Below are positions 1-7,239 of a stretch of 18,215 bases of DNA, piece by piece; the first letter of the stretch is position 1; every line of letters begins with the position of its first letter. The position numbers and the translations under genes were made by a program. A model generated the notes under the pieces. That model did no database searches. It had not been told where the DNA came from and saw only the letters and a list, made by a program, of their open reading frames with translations. Source of the stretch: CAYVFC01 sp964450715 (GTDB lineage: Bacteria; Myxococcota_A; Polyangia; Polyangiales; JAFGIB01). The DNA is taken from positions 1 to 18,215 of the forward strand of contig CAYVFC010000156.1 of the NCBI GenBank assembly GCA_964450715.1. The letters run 5' to 3'.

Positions 1-179
1 GATGCTTCGTATCAGTTATCCTATATTTTGAGGTGAGATATCCGGACAGAGCCATCTTTTTCTCTGCCAGCAGCGGGTGTATCTCGGGCATCTGCATCTG
101 CACCTCCGCCAGGAACGGCGTAGTAGAGGTTACAAAAAGGACGTGCCCGCTGCAAACCCCGGCTCAGCGCCGGAAGCGC

Positions 180-293
180 TCACTCGATCAGGATCACCTC
201 GCAGGGGAACTCGGCGGTCACGGTGGCATTGGGCTCCTGGATGCGAACGCAGGAGTCTTCGTGGTATATTGTGCCATCGACCGGGGCTGAGAG
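180..293 (-). pseudogene. C-terminal remnant of a vWA-type lipoprotein
   Basis: Reading the minus strand in the frame that stops with TGA at 182-180 gives 37 codons ending in EFPCEVILIE. The intact vWA lipoprotein at 8867-10090 ends in VFPCELIIIE, with a Cys a similar distance upstream (SCVRIQEP here, SACTKLET there). The frame is closed upstream by TAG at 296-294, which overlaps the ATG of the next + strand gene, and there is no start codon or vWA domain. I therefore read it as the tail of a deleted paralogue. A short hairpin (arms 166-170 and 176-180) abuts the stop. What is seen is the tail similarity; that it derives from a vWA lipoprotein is inference. Confidence 0.6.
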
Positions 294-295
294 CT

Positions 296-1066
296 ATGCG
301 CGCCGTTTACCTGAAGCTTCTGTTCGCGACGCTGTGCCTGTGCGGGGCTTGCTGGCGCTCGTACCAAATCGGAGAAGCGGGGATGGGCGGCGGCGAAGCG
401 CAGCAGCCGAGCGGAGCCGGCACCGGCGGCGGTGCCATCCCCATCGCTACCGATGCAGAGGGAGGCGACCGGCAACCGGTCGGCGGCTCGACCGGCGGTA
501 CCTACCCGGCAACCGCCGGCTCGGTAGGGTCCTGGTGCGGCGACGGAATCGTCTCGGGACCGGAGCATTGCGACGGCGATGACCTGAACGGCGCCAGCTG
601 CGCCACCCTGGGGATGGGCGAGGGGATGCTGTCGTGTTATCGAGACAACTGCACCTACGATGCCACCATGTGCGCGGTCGGTCCGGCGTACCCGACCGAA
701 CCTGCTTCTGGCTTCCCCGACGGCAGGTACTACGACGTACCGGTCACGCCCGAGGGGTGTATCAACTTATCCGACCATCTCGTACGCACCTATACCCCCT
801 ACACCGTGATGACCCAGCCCCGTAGTTGCCTCTGCGGCAACTGCCTGGATGTGTACGGGCTCTGTATCGTGGACTACGATTGCCTGAGCATCTTGACCTG
901 CTGCGCTGATACCGGCGTATATACCCTCGACTGCCAGAGCGTCCCGCCGTGCTCCGAGATCATTTCCCGGGTCATGACGGGGGGTGACATGTCATCGGCG
1001 ATCAAAGCCGTGGAGGTGGGGAATTGTCTGGAAGCGGCCTGCCTGGACGCCGTCCCCTCCCGGTAG
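296..1066 (+). CDS. Cys-rich secreted (lipo)protein, 256 aa
   Basis: The chosen ATG at 296 opens a basic/hydrophobic signal sequence (MRAVYLKLLFATLCLCGAC), with a possible lipidation Cys at residue 19; the lipobox is weak. A Gly/Ala/Thr-rich low-complexity linker follows to about residue 80. Then comes a module of the kind common in myxobacterial surface proteins: CGDGIVSGPEHCDGDD followed by spaced cysteines. The C-terminal half is a second Cys-rich domain (CLCGNCLDVYGLC, DYDCLSILTCC). The open frame extends upstream to 77, but that part lacks a signal peptide and overlaps the vWA remnant, so I reject it. The RBS is weak. Probably a surface-anchored or secreted disulfide-rich protein of unknown function; no enzymatic motif is visible. 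Confidence 0.75.
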   Translation: MRAVYLKLLFATLCLCGACWRSYQIGEAGMGGGEAQQPSGAGTGGGAIPIATDAEGGDRQPVGGSTGGTYPATAGSVGSWCGDGIVSGPEHCDGDDLNGASCATLGMGEGMLSCYRDNCTYDATMCAVGPAYPTEPASGFPDGRYYDVPVTPEGCINLSDHLVRTYTPYTVMTQPRSCLCGNCLDVYGLCIVDYDCLSILTCCADTGVYTLDCQSVPPCSEIISRVMTGGDMSSAIKAVEVGNCLEAACLDAVPSR

Positions 1067-1164
1067 GGATGCCCAAGGCGGGAAACCGAGGGGTTGGCCT
1101 TTCACCGAGTTTCTCCTCGGGTAACGTGACAACGCGCCGACTCGGGCGTCGCCTGCTGCCCTTT

Positions 1165-1227
1165 TGTCATTTCGAGCGAAGCGAGAAACCTCGCAATTCG
1201 AGATCTCTCGCTTCGCTCGAGATGACA
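1165..1227. repeat. ERIC-like palindromic intergenic repeat
   Basis: Two 28-nt arms (1165-1192 and 1200-1227) are inverted copies matching at 25 of 28 positions around a 7-nt loop. The core is TTCGAGCGAAGCGAG / CTCGCTTCGCTCGA with TGTCAT/ATGACA ends. This is the widespread TGTCATTTCGAGCGAAGCGAGA-type intergenic repeat found in many unrelated bacterial genomes. It lies between the convergent Cys-rich lipoprotein and Hsp33 genes and would form a strong hairpin in either transcript. Confidence 0.85.
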
Positions 1228-1274
1228 TGGCAGAAGGCGAGCGTCTTCTCGAAACGAATCGTCGCGATCCATTA

Positions 1275-1304
1275 CCCGTAGAGAAACTCCCCGTAGAGAA
1301 ACTC
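1275..1304. repeat. 15-bp perfect tandem duplication
   Basis: CCCGTAGAGAAACTC occurs twice without a gap (1275-1289 and 1290-1304). The second copy ends inside the stop codon of the Hsp33 gene (TGA at 1305-1303 on the minus strand), so the duplication does not alter the protein. Confidence 0.9.
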
Positions 1305-2160
1305 AGCAGGCCTGCACCAGCAGCGTTTTCAGCCGAGCGGGCGAGATGCGGTAGCTCTTGTTGCAGAAGTCACAATCGATCTCCAGGACCTTGCCTGCAG
1401 AGATCATCTCCTCGATCTCCTCGCGGCCGATGGTGGCCAGGCTTGCCAGCAGGTTGGCTTCGCTGCAGCGGCACTTGAACTGCAAGGGGCGCTCTTCCAG
1501 TTCCGTATAGGGGATGCTCTGCAGAATCGCGTCCATCAGCGCTCGCGGTTCGCTGTCGGTTTCCTCTAGCAGCCGGTCGATCTGCTGAAACCCGCTCAGG
1601 TGTTCGACCATCTTTTGCAGGGGCTCGGTTCCGACCTCGGGCAACAGTTGTACTATGTATCCGCCGGACGCGCGTACCGCCCCTTCCTCCATAACGCAAC
1701 CTACGGCCAGCACGCTCGCTACCTGTTCGGAATCGGTCATGTAAATCATCAGCGCCGTGGAGATGTTTCCGCCTCCCGGCACCCCGACCAACCCCTGCTG
1801 CGGCTCGCCGGTCGGCAGGGAACGCATCATCTGCAGCCTCCGGACATGGCCCGGGGATAGATCGGCCTGGCCCCGCGGCAACCGTACCAACCCCCGCGTG
1901 CCCCCGTCGGGGAAGGAGTCGGCCACCAGGCAGACCTCCCCGTCGGCTCCGGCGAGCAGACCCTGCACGCGGTACTGCGGGGCCATGGTCTCCCGCACCA
2001 GGATGGTGCCCGTGATCAGCTCGCCCAGCCAGCGCGCCGCCAGGCCGCCGGCCTTCTGGGCGGCGATGGCCGCGCCGGCCGTTTCGGTGGTACGCAGGGT
2101 GATGACTCGGAAGGAGCCGTCATCGGTCATGGCGCGTAGCGCGTATTCCCTCTCTTGCAT
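1303..2160 (-). CDS. hslO: Hsp33 redox-regulated molecular chaperone
   Basis: The product has 285 aa, the normal Hsp33 length. The N-terminal holdase domain covers residues 1 to about 180. The C-terminal zinc switch has all four cysteines in the family pattern: KCRC at 230/232 and CDFC at 263/266. In Hsp33 these bind zinc when reduced; oxidation releases zinc, unfolds the linker and activates ATP-independent holding of unfolding proteins in the cytoplasm. The internal GGGNISTALMIYM stretch and the ERPLQFKCRCS transition also fit the family. The start ATG at 2160 lacks a strong Shine-Dalgarno. It is transcribed away from the glycan operon and has no functional neighbour here. Length and key residues look intact. 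Confidence 0.93.
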   Translation of the reverse strand: MQEREYALRAMTDDGSFRVITLRTTETAGAAIAAQKAGGLAARWLGELITGTILVRETMAPQYRVQGLLAGADGEVCLVADSFPDGGTRGLVRLPRGQADLSPGHVRRLQMMRSLPTGEPQQGLVGVPGGGNISTALMIYMTDSEQVASVLAVGCVMEEGAVRASGGYIVQLLPEVGTEPLQKMVEHLSGFQQIDRLLEETDSEPRALMDAILQSIPYTELEERPLQFKCRCSEANLLASLATIGREEIEEMISAGKVLEIDCDFCNKSYRISPARLKTLLVQAC

Positions 2161-2245
2161 CGGCCCGACATATCACCGAATCCGACCTGGTCCAACCCCG
2201 GACTGCCCGCGCCCCCACCGAAACGTTAGGAAGCGAAGAGCGTAA

Positions 2246-2418
2246 CTAGAGCACCTCCGAACGGGTTGAAACGTCTTTGAGTTCGCGAGGATAGAGGGGC
2301 CAGATGCGGCTCTCGGCCCGACGAAGGAATGGTAGAGCCATTTCTAGGAGGTGCGAGGCCGCAGATTGCCCCTCTAGACCGCGAAATCATGTCGTTTTCA
2401 ACCCGATCGGTGCTCTAG
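2246..2418. repeat. 173-bp long imperfect palindrome, MITE-like or structured element
   Basis: The ends are exact inverted copies: CTAGAGCACC at 2246-2255 and GGTGCTCTAG at 2409-2418. Moving inward, matching blocks recur in order on both arms: CGGGTTGAAA, TTCGCG, TAGAGGGGC and a TGCGGC/CTCG block. The middle is the hairpin AATGG-TAGAG-CCATT (2328-2342). The arms differ by small substitutions and indels. No coding capacity is evident. The terminal inverted repeats and intergenic position fit a non-autonomous transposable element or a decayed large hairpin; a structured RNA is the alternative. I see no unambiguous target-site duplication. Confidence 0.65.
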
Positions 2419-2458
2419 ATGTGTCGAATGATGAGGCCTTGTGCCCGCCCCATTTACC

Positions 2459-2486
2459 GTTCGAAGCCCCATGCGGCACTTCGAAC
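2459..2486. repeat. 8-bp perfect inverted repeat
   Basis: GTTCGAAG (2459-2466) and CTTCGAAC (2479-2486) are separated by 12 nt. It lies about 260 nt upstream of the hydrolase start. It could be a regulator site or a hairpin; there is no T-tract to support a terminator. Confidence 0.4.
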
Positions 2487-2738
2487 GCCAGGACCGCCCG
2501 TCAAAGCCAAAAATGCATCTCGACGTTCTGTCACCCTCGGCGCAATACCGTTCGACCTGCCGCGAGCCAAAGGCCGAGAACGATGGGCACACGTTCACCC
2601 GACCCTGTATAGTATCGTTCACACCGGCGTAGACACGGGGCAGCGGGACCGGGTTAAAACAGAAGGTTCGTACCGGTTTCGGTCTGGCACTACCGTTGCA
2701 TTCGATGGGTGCGCGAGGTAGGGGAATTGGCGCGGGAG

Positions 2739-2743
2739 GAGGA
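2739..2743 (+). promoter_or_regulatory. Strong Shine-Dalgarno deciding the hydrolase start
   Basis: GGGAGGAGG lies just upstream of the ATG at 2748. This selects 2748 over the upstream in-frame start at 2709, which lacks such a site and would bury the signal peptide. Confidence 0.7.
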
Positions 2744-2747
2744 TGGG

Positions 2748-4019
2748 ATGAAAGTTTACTACCGTCGGTTTGCGCGGCCCGGTCTGGCGCTATTGCTGAT
2801 CTTCGCCCCGGGCGCGGGCGGCTGCGCTGACGACGAGACGTCGGTGCCCGAGGGGACGGACGATGCCGGCGCGGATACCGGGGAGCCGGCCGATGCCGGG
2901 GCGACGGACGCAGTTGCCTTTTACGACGCCTGCCGGCCGGGCTCCAAACCGGACGAGGATTGCTACGTCGAAAAGCGAGATCCGAGTTCGGAGCGGGTCG
3001 CCTTGGCCCTGGAGATCGCTCAGAGATACATGGATGAACACCCGGCCGACGATAGGCAGGAATTGTCCTGGGACTGGGCCGAGGGCGTGCTGATGATGTC
3101 CCTGGTCGAGCTACACCGGATAACCGGCGACACCTCCCTCAGGGATTACTACCGGACCTGGATCGACGCGCACATCGAGGCGGGATATTCCATCGTCTGG
3201 AGCGACAGCTGCCCCCCGGCGGTGACCGCCCTGGCGCTCTATCAGGAGAACGGAGACGAGAAGTACCGCAAGGTCATCGACGACGTCATGGCCTATCTAG
3301 AGGACGAATCGCTGCCCACCGAGGACGGCGCTTTCTCTCATCTGGGGCAGCTGACCGACACGGTATGGGTCGACTCGCTCTTCATGTTCGGCGTCATCCT
3401 GACCCGGTGGGGAGAAGTTACCGACGACAAGGCTTTTCTCGACACCCTCGGCGAGCAGTTCGCCGTCTTCGGTGAGTTGCTGCAGGACCAGAGCGGGCTT
3501 TTCCGGCATACCCACGCCTGGCCCTTGAGCACCGAGACGGACATCTTCTGGGCGCGGGGCAACGGCTGGGCGACCGCGGCCGGCTTCGAGTACCTGCGCG
3601 CCCGCCGCCTGCGCGGCGAGTCGGACCCGGAGGTGGAAGCCATCATGAGCGAGCAGGTCCGGGCGCTGCTTCAGGTGCAGGATCAGGCGAGCGGCCTCTG
3701 GTGGGATATCCTCAACCGCCCCGGTGAGATCTACCTGGAGACCAGCGCCTCGGCGCTCATCGCTTACGGCATGGCGCGCGGGTACCGGTACGGATATCTC
3801 GATGAAGAGGTCTTGCCGGCTATCGAAACGGCCATGGGGGGGGTCGAGTCCAAGGTGGTCCGGGACGAAGCCGGCCGGCCGCTGGTCACGGATATATCGG
3901 GCCAGACGACCGCCGGCGACTACGACGACTACGCGGCCATCCCGCTGGAGCAGGACATGGACTTCGGCGTGGGGGCGGTCATCCTCGCTCTGATCGAGAC
4001 CTCGGGGCTGGTCGACTGA
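2748..4019 (+). CDS. GH88/GH105-type unsaturated uronyl (rhamnogalacturonyl) hydrolase, lipoprotein
   Basis: The 423-aa precursor has a signal peptide and a lipobox-like end (GAGGC, Cys26), then an Asp/Ala-rich linker to about residue 60. The rest reads as an (alpha/alpha)6 barrel of the unsaturated uronyl hydrolase type: SWDWAEG (107-113), WVDSLFMF with the likely catalytic Asp209, HTHAW (254-258) and WARGNGWA (268-275). Families GH88 and GH105 hydrate the 4,5-double bond of unsaturated uronic acids left at chain ends by polysaccharide lyases, releasing the terminal sugar. A lipid-anchored, periplasmic or surface location is inferred. It is the first gene of a three-gene operon, and the next gene resembles a lyase, which is the biochemically expected partner. 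The exact substrate (pectin-type, glycosaminoglycan or other uronate) cannot be read from the sequence. Confidence 0.82.
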   Translation: MKVYYRRFARPGLALLLIFAPGAGGCADDETSVPEGTDDAGADTGEPADAGATDAVAFYDACRPGSKPDEDCYVEKRDPSSERVALALEIAQRYMDEHPADDRQELSWDWAEGVLMMSLVELHRITGDTSLRDYYRTWIDAHIEAGYSIVWSDSCPPAVTALALYQENGDEKYRKVIDDVMAYLEDESLPTEDGAFSHLGQLTDTVWVDSLFMFGVILTRWGEVTDDKAFLDTLGEQFAVFGELLQDQSGLFRHTHAWPLSTETDIFWARGNGWATAAGFEYLRARRLRGESDPEVEAIMSEQVRALLQVQDQASGLWWDILNRPGEIYLETSASALIAYGMARGYRYGYLDEEVLPAIETAMGGVESKVVRDEAGRPLVTDISGQTTAGDYDDYAAIPLEQDMDFGVGAVILALIETSGLVD

Positions 4020-4053
4020 CCGACGCGCGTGTAGAAAAGCAGAGAGGGGAGCC

Positions 4054-6318
4054 ATGTTCGACAAAGACTCTTTCCGGCGCTCGGCGGTTCGGCTTCTGGC
4101 AACAGCCGCCTTTTTCCTGGCCGGCTGCCAGGGGGAAGCGTCGCCCGCGAGCGACGCCCGGGTCGACGGCGGCGCCGCGCTCGACGCGGGTAGCGCCGGT
4201 GGCGGTTTCGTCGACCAGGCCCGGCTCGTCGAGCGGGCGGTCGACTACCTGCGCCAGCGCACCGGCGGGGTCGAGGCGCCGGGCGTCTCCAGCACCCTCG
4301 CTCACCTGGCCCGCGAGCGGCTCGACCCGGACGGGTACGAGGCGGCGAACGGAGCGGTCCGCGAGGCGTCCTGGGACGATGTTTTTAGCAAAATAGCCGG
4401 GTTGAACGATACCAGCGACTTCGACGTCCTGCGGCTGCTGCTGCTGCTGTACGGATACGCCGATCACGCCATGGTAGCACCCGACACCTGGCGTAAGGCG
4501 CGGGAAGCGGTGCTGGGGTTCAAGTACTGGTACACCGATCCCACCCCGGAGGGATTGATCGATAACATGTGGTACTGGACCGAGAACCACCAGGCGGTCT
4601 TCCACACCTGCGAGTACCTGGCCGGGCAGCTCTTTCCGGACCAGCTGTTCACGGTAACCGGCCTGCCGGGTAGCGAGCACCGGCAGCGGGGCAAACAGCG
4701 GCTGCTGGGCTGGTTCGATACCGTGCGCAGGTTCGGCTTCAAAGAGTGGCACTCCAACGTCTACTACGGCGTACAGCTCACCCCGCTACTGGCGCTGGCC
4801 GAGTATGCCGAGGACGAGGAGATCCGCACCCTGGCCTCCATCACCGCCGATCTGATGCTCTTCGATCTGGCGCTTCATACCTTCCGGGGATCGTTCGGCG
4901 CAACCCACGGCCGCAGCTATAAAAAGGACAAGATGACGGCGCTGGACGAGGGGACCTTTGCCCTGGCCCGCTTCCTCTTCGACACCACCGAGTACGGCTA
5001 TCCGCCGGGAGTCGACCCGAAGATCGTTCTGTTGGCTACCGGCACCCGCTACCGGCCGCCGCGGGCCGTCGTCGAGGTCGGGCTTCACGCCGAGCCCATC
5101 ACCGACCGCGAGCGATTGAGCATTCCCATCGACGAGCAGACGGCGGTGGTGGATGACCCCCAGGCGCCCTACGGGCTCAGCTTTACCGACGCCGAGGATC
5201 TCCCCGTGTTCTGGGGCGCCAGCATCCAGACCCCCTGGCAGTGCCTGCCGCTGACCATCGCCACCATGAACGACTACGGCCTCTGGGAGACCGAGGGGTT
5301 CAAGGACCTGCAACCCCTGCAGGGCCTGGTGGCGAACGACATCCCTCTGGCCCAGTCGCTGTCGCAGCAGCTCGCCCCCGTGGTCAACTTCGCCGTGCTC
5401 TCCGAGGTCAACACCTACACCTACCGGACCGCCGACTACATGCTCTCCACCGCCCAGGATTTTCGGGCCGGTTCGCGATCGACCCAAATTCACTCCTGGC
5501 AGGCGACCTTTGACGCCAACGCCGCCGTGTTCACCACTCATCCCGGAGAGCCGCCGGCGGAGACGAGCGACTGGGAGCGGGACGGCGAGCCCGGCCAGTG
5601 GACCGGCACCGCCACCCTTCCGCGCTCGGCCCAGCACCGCAACCTGGCCATCCACCTCTACTCGCCGCACTACGGCACTGGGGCCATACCGGGCCTGGAA
5701 GCGCTGAGCGGTTACGAGCCCTATACCCATGCCTACTTCCCCCAAAAACACTTCGACCGGGTCGACCACCAGCTGCTCGAACAAGGGGCGCGGCCCGGCT
5801 CCTGGACCTTCGGCCGTTTTCGGGACGGCTACATCGCGCTGTACTCGTTGCGCCCGGCCGAGTGGATCGAGTACGACCCCGAGAACGTGGCGACCAATGG
5901 CATGACCGAGCCCTTTGACCTGCGCGCCAGCGGCGGCGCCGACAACGTCTGGATCGTGGAGCTGGGCAGCAAGACCGAATCGGGCTCGTTCGAGCAGTTC
6001 AAGTCGTCTATCCTGGCGAGCAGCGTCACCATCGCCCGCTCCGCCGACTCCCCCGCCGATCCGTTCGGCGGCAGCGAGCCGCTTCCGCCCTACTTCGAGC
6101 GGGTCAGCTACACCTCCCCCTCCCTGGGCGAGGTATCGTTCGGCTGGCAGCTCGACTTCACCGTCGATGGCGAGGCCCGGCCGCTGGGGGGGTACTCCCG
6201 CTACGACAACCCTTTCTGCCAGGCCGACTTCCAGTCGACCCGCTATCGGATCGAATCGCCTTCCGGCGATAGCGGGGTCGACCTCGACTTCGAGACGCCG
6301 AGCCGCGAGGTCTGGTAG
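4054..6318 (+). CDS. Large lipoprotein, probable polysaccharide lyase-like glycan enzyme
   Basis: The 754-aa precursor has a textbook lipoprotein signal (FFLAGC, Cys25) and a good RBS (AGAGGGGAG before ATG 4054). An Asp/Gly/Ala linker extends to about residue 50. The region from about 60 to 330 is helix-rich and contains WYWTENHQAVFHTCEYLAGQ near residue 170-190, an Asn-His-Gln site of the kind used in alpha/alpha-toroid lyases, and later HGRSYKKDK. The C-terminal 400 residues are beta-rich with many Trp/Tyr and end in a sandwich-like domain. This layout resembles chondroitin/heparin/alginate lyases, but I do not recognise a named family. Position 34 nt after a GH88/GH105 hydrolase gene supports a lyase role, because that hydrolase acts on lyase products. 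The specific reaction is inference; an uncharacterised glycoside hydrolase is the alternative. Confidence 0.6.
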   Translation: MFDKDSFRRSAVRLLATAAFFLAGCQGEASPASDARVDGGAALDAGSAGGGFVDQARLVERAVDYLRQRTGGVEAPGVSSTLAHLARERLDPDGYEAANGAVREASWDDVFSKIAGLNDTSDFDVLRLLLLLYGYADHAMVAPDTWRKAREAVLGFKYWYTDPTPEGLIDNMWYWTENHQAVFHTCEYLAGQLFPDQLFTVTGLPGSEHRQRGKQRLLGWFDTVRRFGFKEWHSNVYYGVQLTPLLALAEYAEDEEIRTLASITADLMLFDLALHTFRGSFGATHGRSYKKDKMTALDEGTFALARFLFDTTEYGYPPGVDPKIVLLATGTRYRPPRAVVEVGLHAEPITDRERLSIPIDEQTAVVDDPQAPYGLSFTDAEDLPVFWGASIQTPWQCLPLTIATMNDYGLWETEGFKDLQPLQGLVANDIPLAQSLSQQLAPVVNFAVLSEVNTYTYRTADYMLSTAQDFRAGSRSTQIHSWQATFDANAAVFTTHPGEPPAETSDWERDGEPGQWTGTATLPRSAQHRNLAIHLYSPHYGTGAIPGLEALSGYEPYTHAYFPQKHFDRVDHQLLEQGARPGSWTFGRFRDGYIALYSLRPAEWIEYDPENVATNGMTEPFDLRASGGADNVWIVELGSKTESGSFEQFKSSILASSVTIARSADSPADPFGGSEPLPPYFERVSYTSPSLGEVSFGWQLDFTVDGEARPLGGYSRYDNPFCQADFQSTRYRIESPSGDSGVDLDFETPSREVW

Positions 6319-6346
6319 AGCATTGTCGGAGACGTCACGAGGCACC

Positions 6347-7228
6347 ATGGCGAACGAGGAAACCGGCCCCCGTCTTTTTCCGGCGGCGATGTTGAACGTC
6401 ACCAACAGGTGCAACCTTCGCTGCCGGCACTGTTTCGTCTTTCGCGAGGGCAATCCGAACGACCGGCGCGGCGAGATGAGCGATGAGGCCCTGCTCGCTA
6501 AAATCGCCGAGCTGAAAGAGCGTCACGGTATCGAGATCATGTTGTGGATGGGGGGCGAGCCCTTGCTCAAGCCCGAGGTGCTGCGGCAGGGAACCCGCTT
6601 GTTCCAGAGAAACCACGTTACCACCAATGGTACGCTGGACCTGATCGAGCTGCCCCGAACCATCTACGTAATCTCCATCGACGGTCCGCCCGAGATCAAT
6701 GACGCCATTCGGGGGAAGGGCACTTTCGACAAGGTGATGAAGACGCTCTGCCGAGTACCCGAATCGTTCGGGTCGACCGTCATGTGCCAGTGCGTGGTGA
6801 CCCGCAAGAACGAGCACGCCATGCAAGAGCTGGTCGAGAGGTTGAGAGAAAGCCGCATCGAGGGCATGACCTTCTCCTTTTACGTGCCGCGCGCCGAGGA
6901 CGTATCGGATCTCACCTGGGGCTCGCTTGCGGATCGCGATCCGGCGGTGAGGGAAGCGCTGAGGCTCAAAGACGAGTATCCGGACTTTATCTGGAACAAC
7001 CGCCGCAGCCTGCAATTGACCCTTTCGGAAAACGCCAAGGCGATCACCGACGACTGCCCGGCCACCAAATACGTCCTGCCGCTCTACCTCGAGGGAGACG
7101 AGCTGGTCACCCCCTATTGCTGCTACGGCAACGATGTCGACTGCGATTTATGCGGCGCCTGGGTCGTGTTCTATCTGGCGGCCAAGCTGGAGCCCGGAAG
7201 ATCGGCAGACGGCGGCCCGGCCTGGTAA
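6347..7228 (+). CDS. Radical SAM protein with C-terminal auxiliary Cys cluster
   Basis: The 293-aa product starts at ATG 6347 (GAGG five nt upstream). A longer open frame from 5915 lies inside the preceding gene and is its shadow. CNLRCRHC (Cys22, 26, 29) is the CxxxCxxC radical SAM site; GGEP and SIDGP follow in the usual places for the TIM-barrel fold. The C-terminus carries Cys237, Cys258-Cys259 and CDLC (266, 269), a likely site for a second Fe-S cluster of SPASM/twitch type but not the standard SPASM spacing. Cytoplasmic location is expected, as there is no signal. It follows two exported glycan enzymes by 28 nt and is probably cotranscribed. It is shorter than typical anaerobic sulfatase-maturating enzymes and no sulfatase is nearby, so that role is not supported. 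Substrate unknown. The last residues adjoin an ATPase remnant, so the extreme C-terminus may be altered. Confidence 0.85.
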   Translation: MANEETGPRLFPAAMLNVTNRCNLRCRHCFVFREGNPNDRRGEMSDEALLAKIAELKERHGIEIMLWMGGEPLLKPEVLRQGTRLFQRNHVTTNGTLDLIELPRTIYVISIDGPPEINDAIRGKGTFDKVMKTLCRVPESFGSTVMCQCVVTRKNEHAMQELVERLRESRIEGMTFSFYVPRAEDVSDLTWGSLADRDPAVREALRLKDEYPDFIWNNRRSLQLTLSENAKAITDDCPATKYVLPLYLEGDELVTPYCCYGNDVDCDLCGAWVVFYLAAKLEPGRSADGGPAW

Positions 7229-7239
7229 GGACCCGTTCG

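Larger units (their letters stand above)
2161..2747. other. Gene-free stretch between hslO and the glycan operon
   Basis: No convincing gene is visible in these 587 nt; the short frames here have no family-like sequence or RBS. The stretch contains the 173-bp palindrome at 2246-2418, a separate perfect 8-bp inverted repeat (2459-2466/2479-2486) and the leader of the downstream operon. The promoters of hslO (-) and the hydrolase gene (+) should both lie here, but I see no clear -35/-10 pair. Confidence 0.6.

Noticed and set aside
3297..4064. 255-aa open frame opposite the GH88/GH105-type gene
   Set aside because: Antisense shadow with no recognisable motif; the opposite strand has catalytic motifs and a strong RBS.
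4786..6453. 555-aa open frame on the minus strand opposite the lyase-like gene
   Set aside because: Composition is Gly/Val/Arg-rich antisense shadow typical of GC-rich coding DNA; no RBS or domain, and it overlaps a well-supported gene.
6347..7228. Radical SAM gene as an anaerobic sulfatase-maturating enzyme
   Set aside because: Too short, wrong Cys spacing in the C-terminus and no sulfatase in the window.
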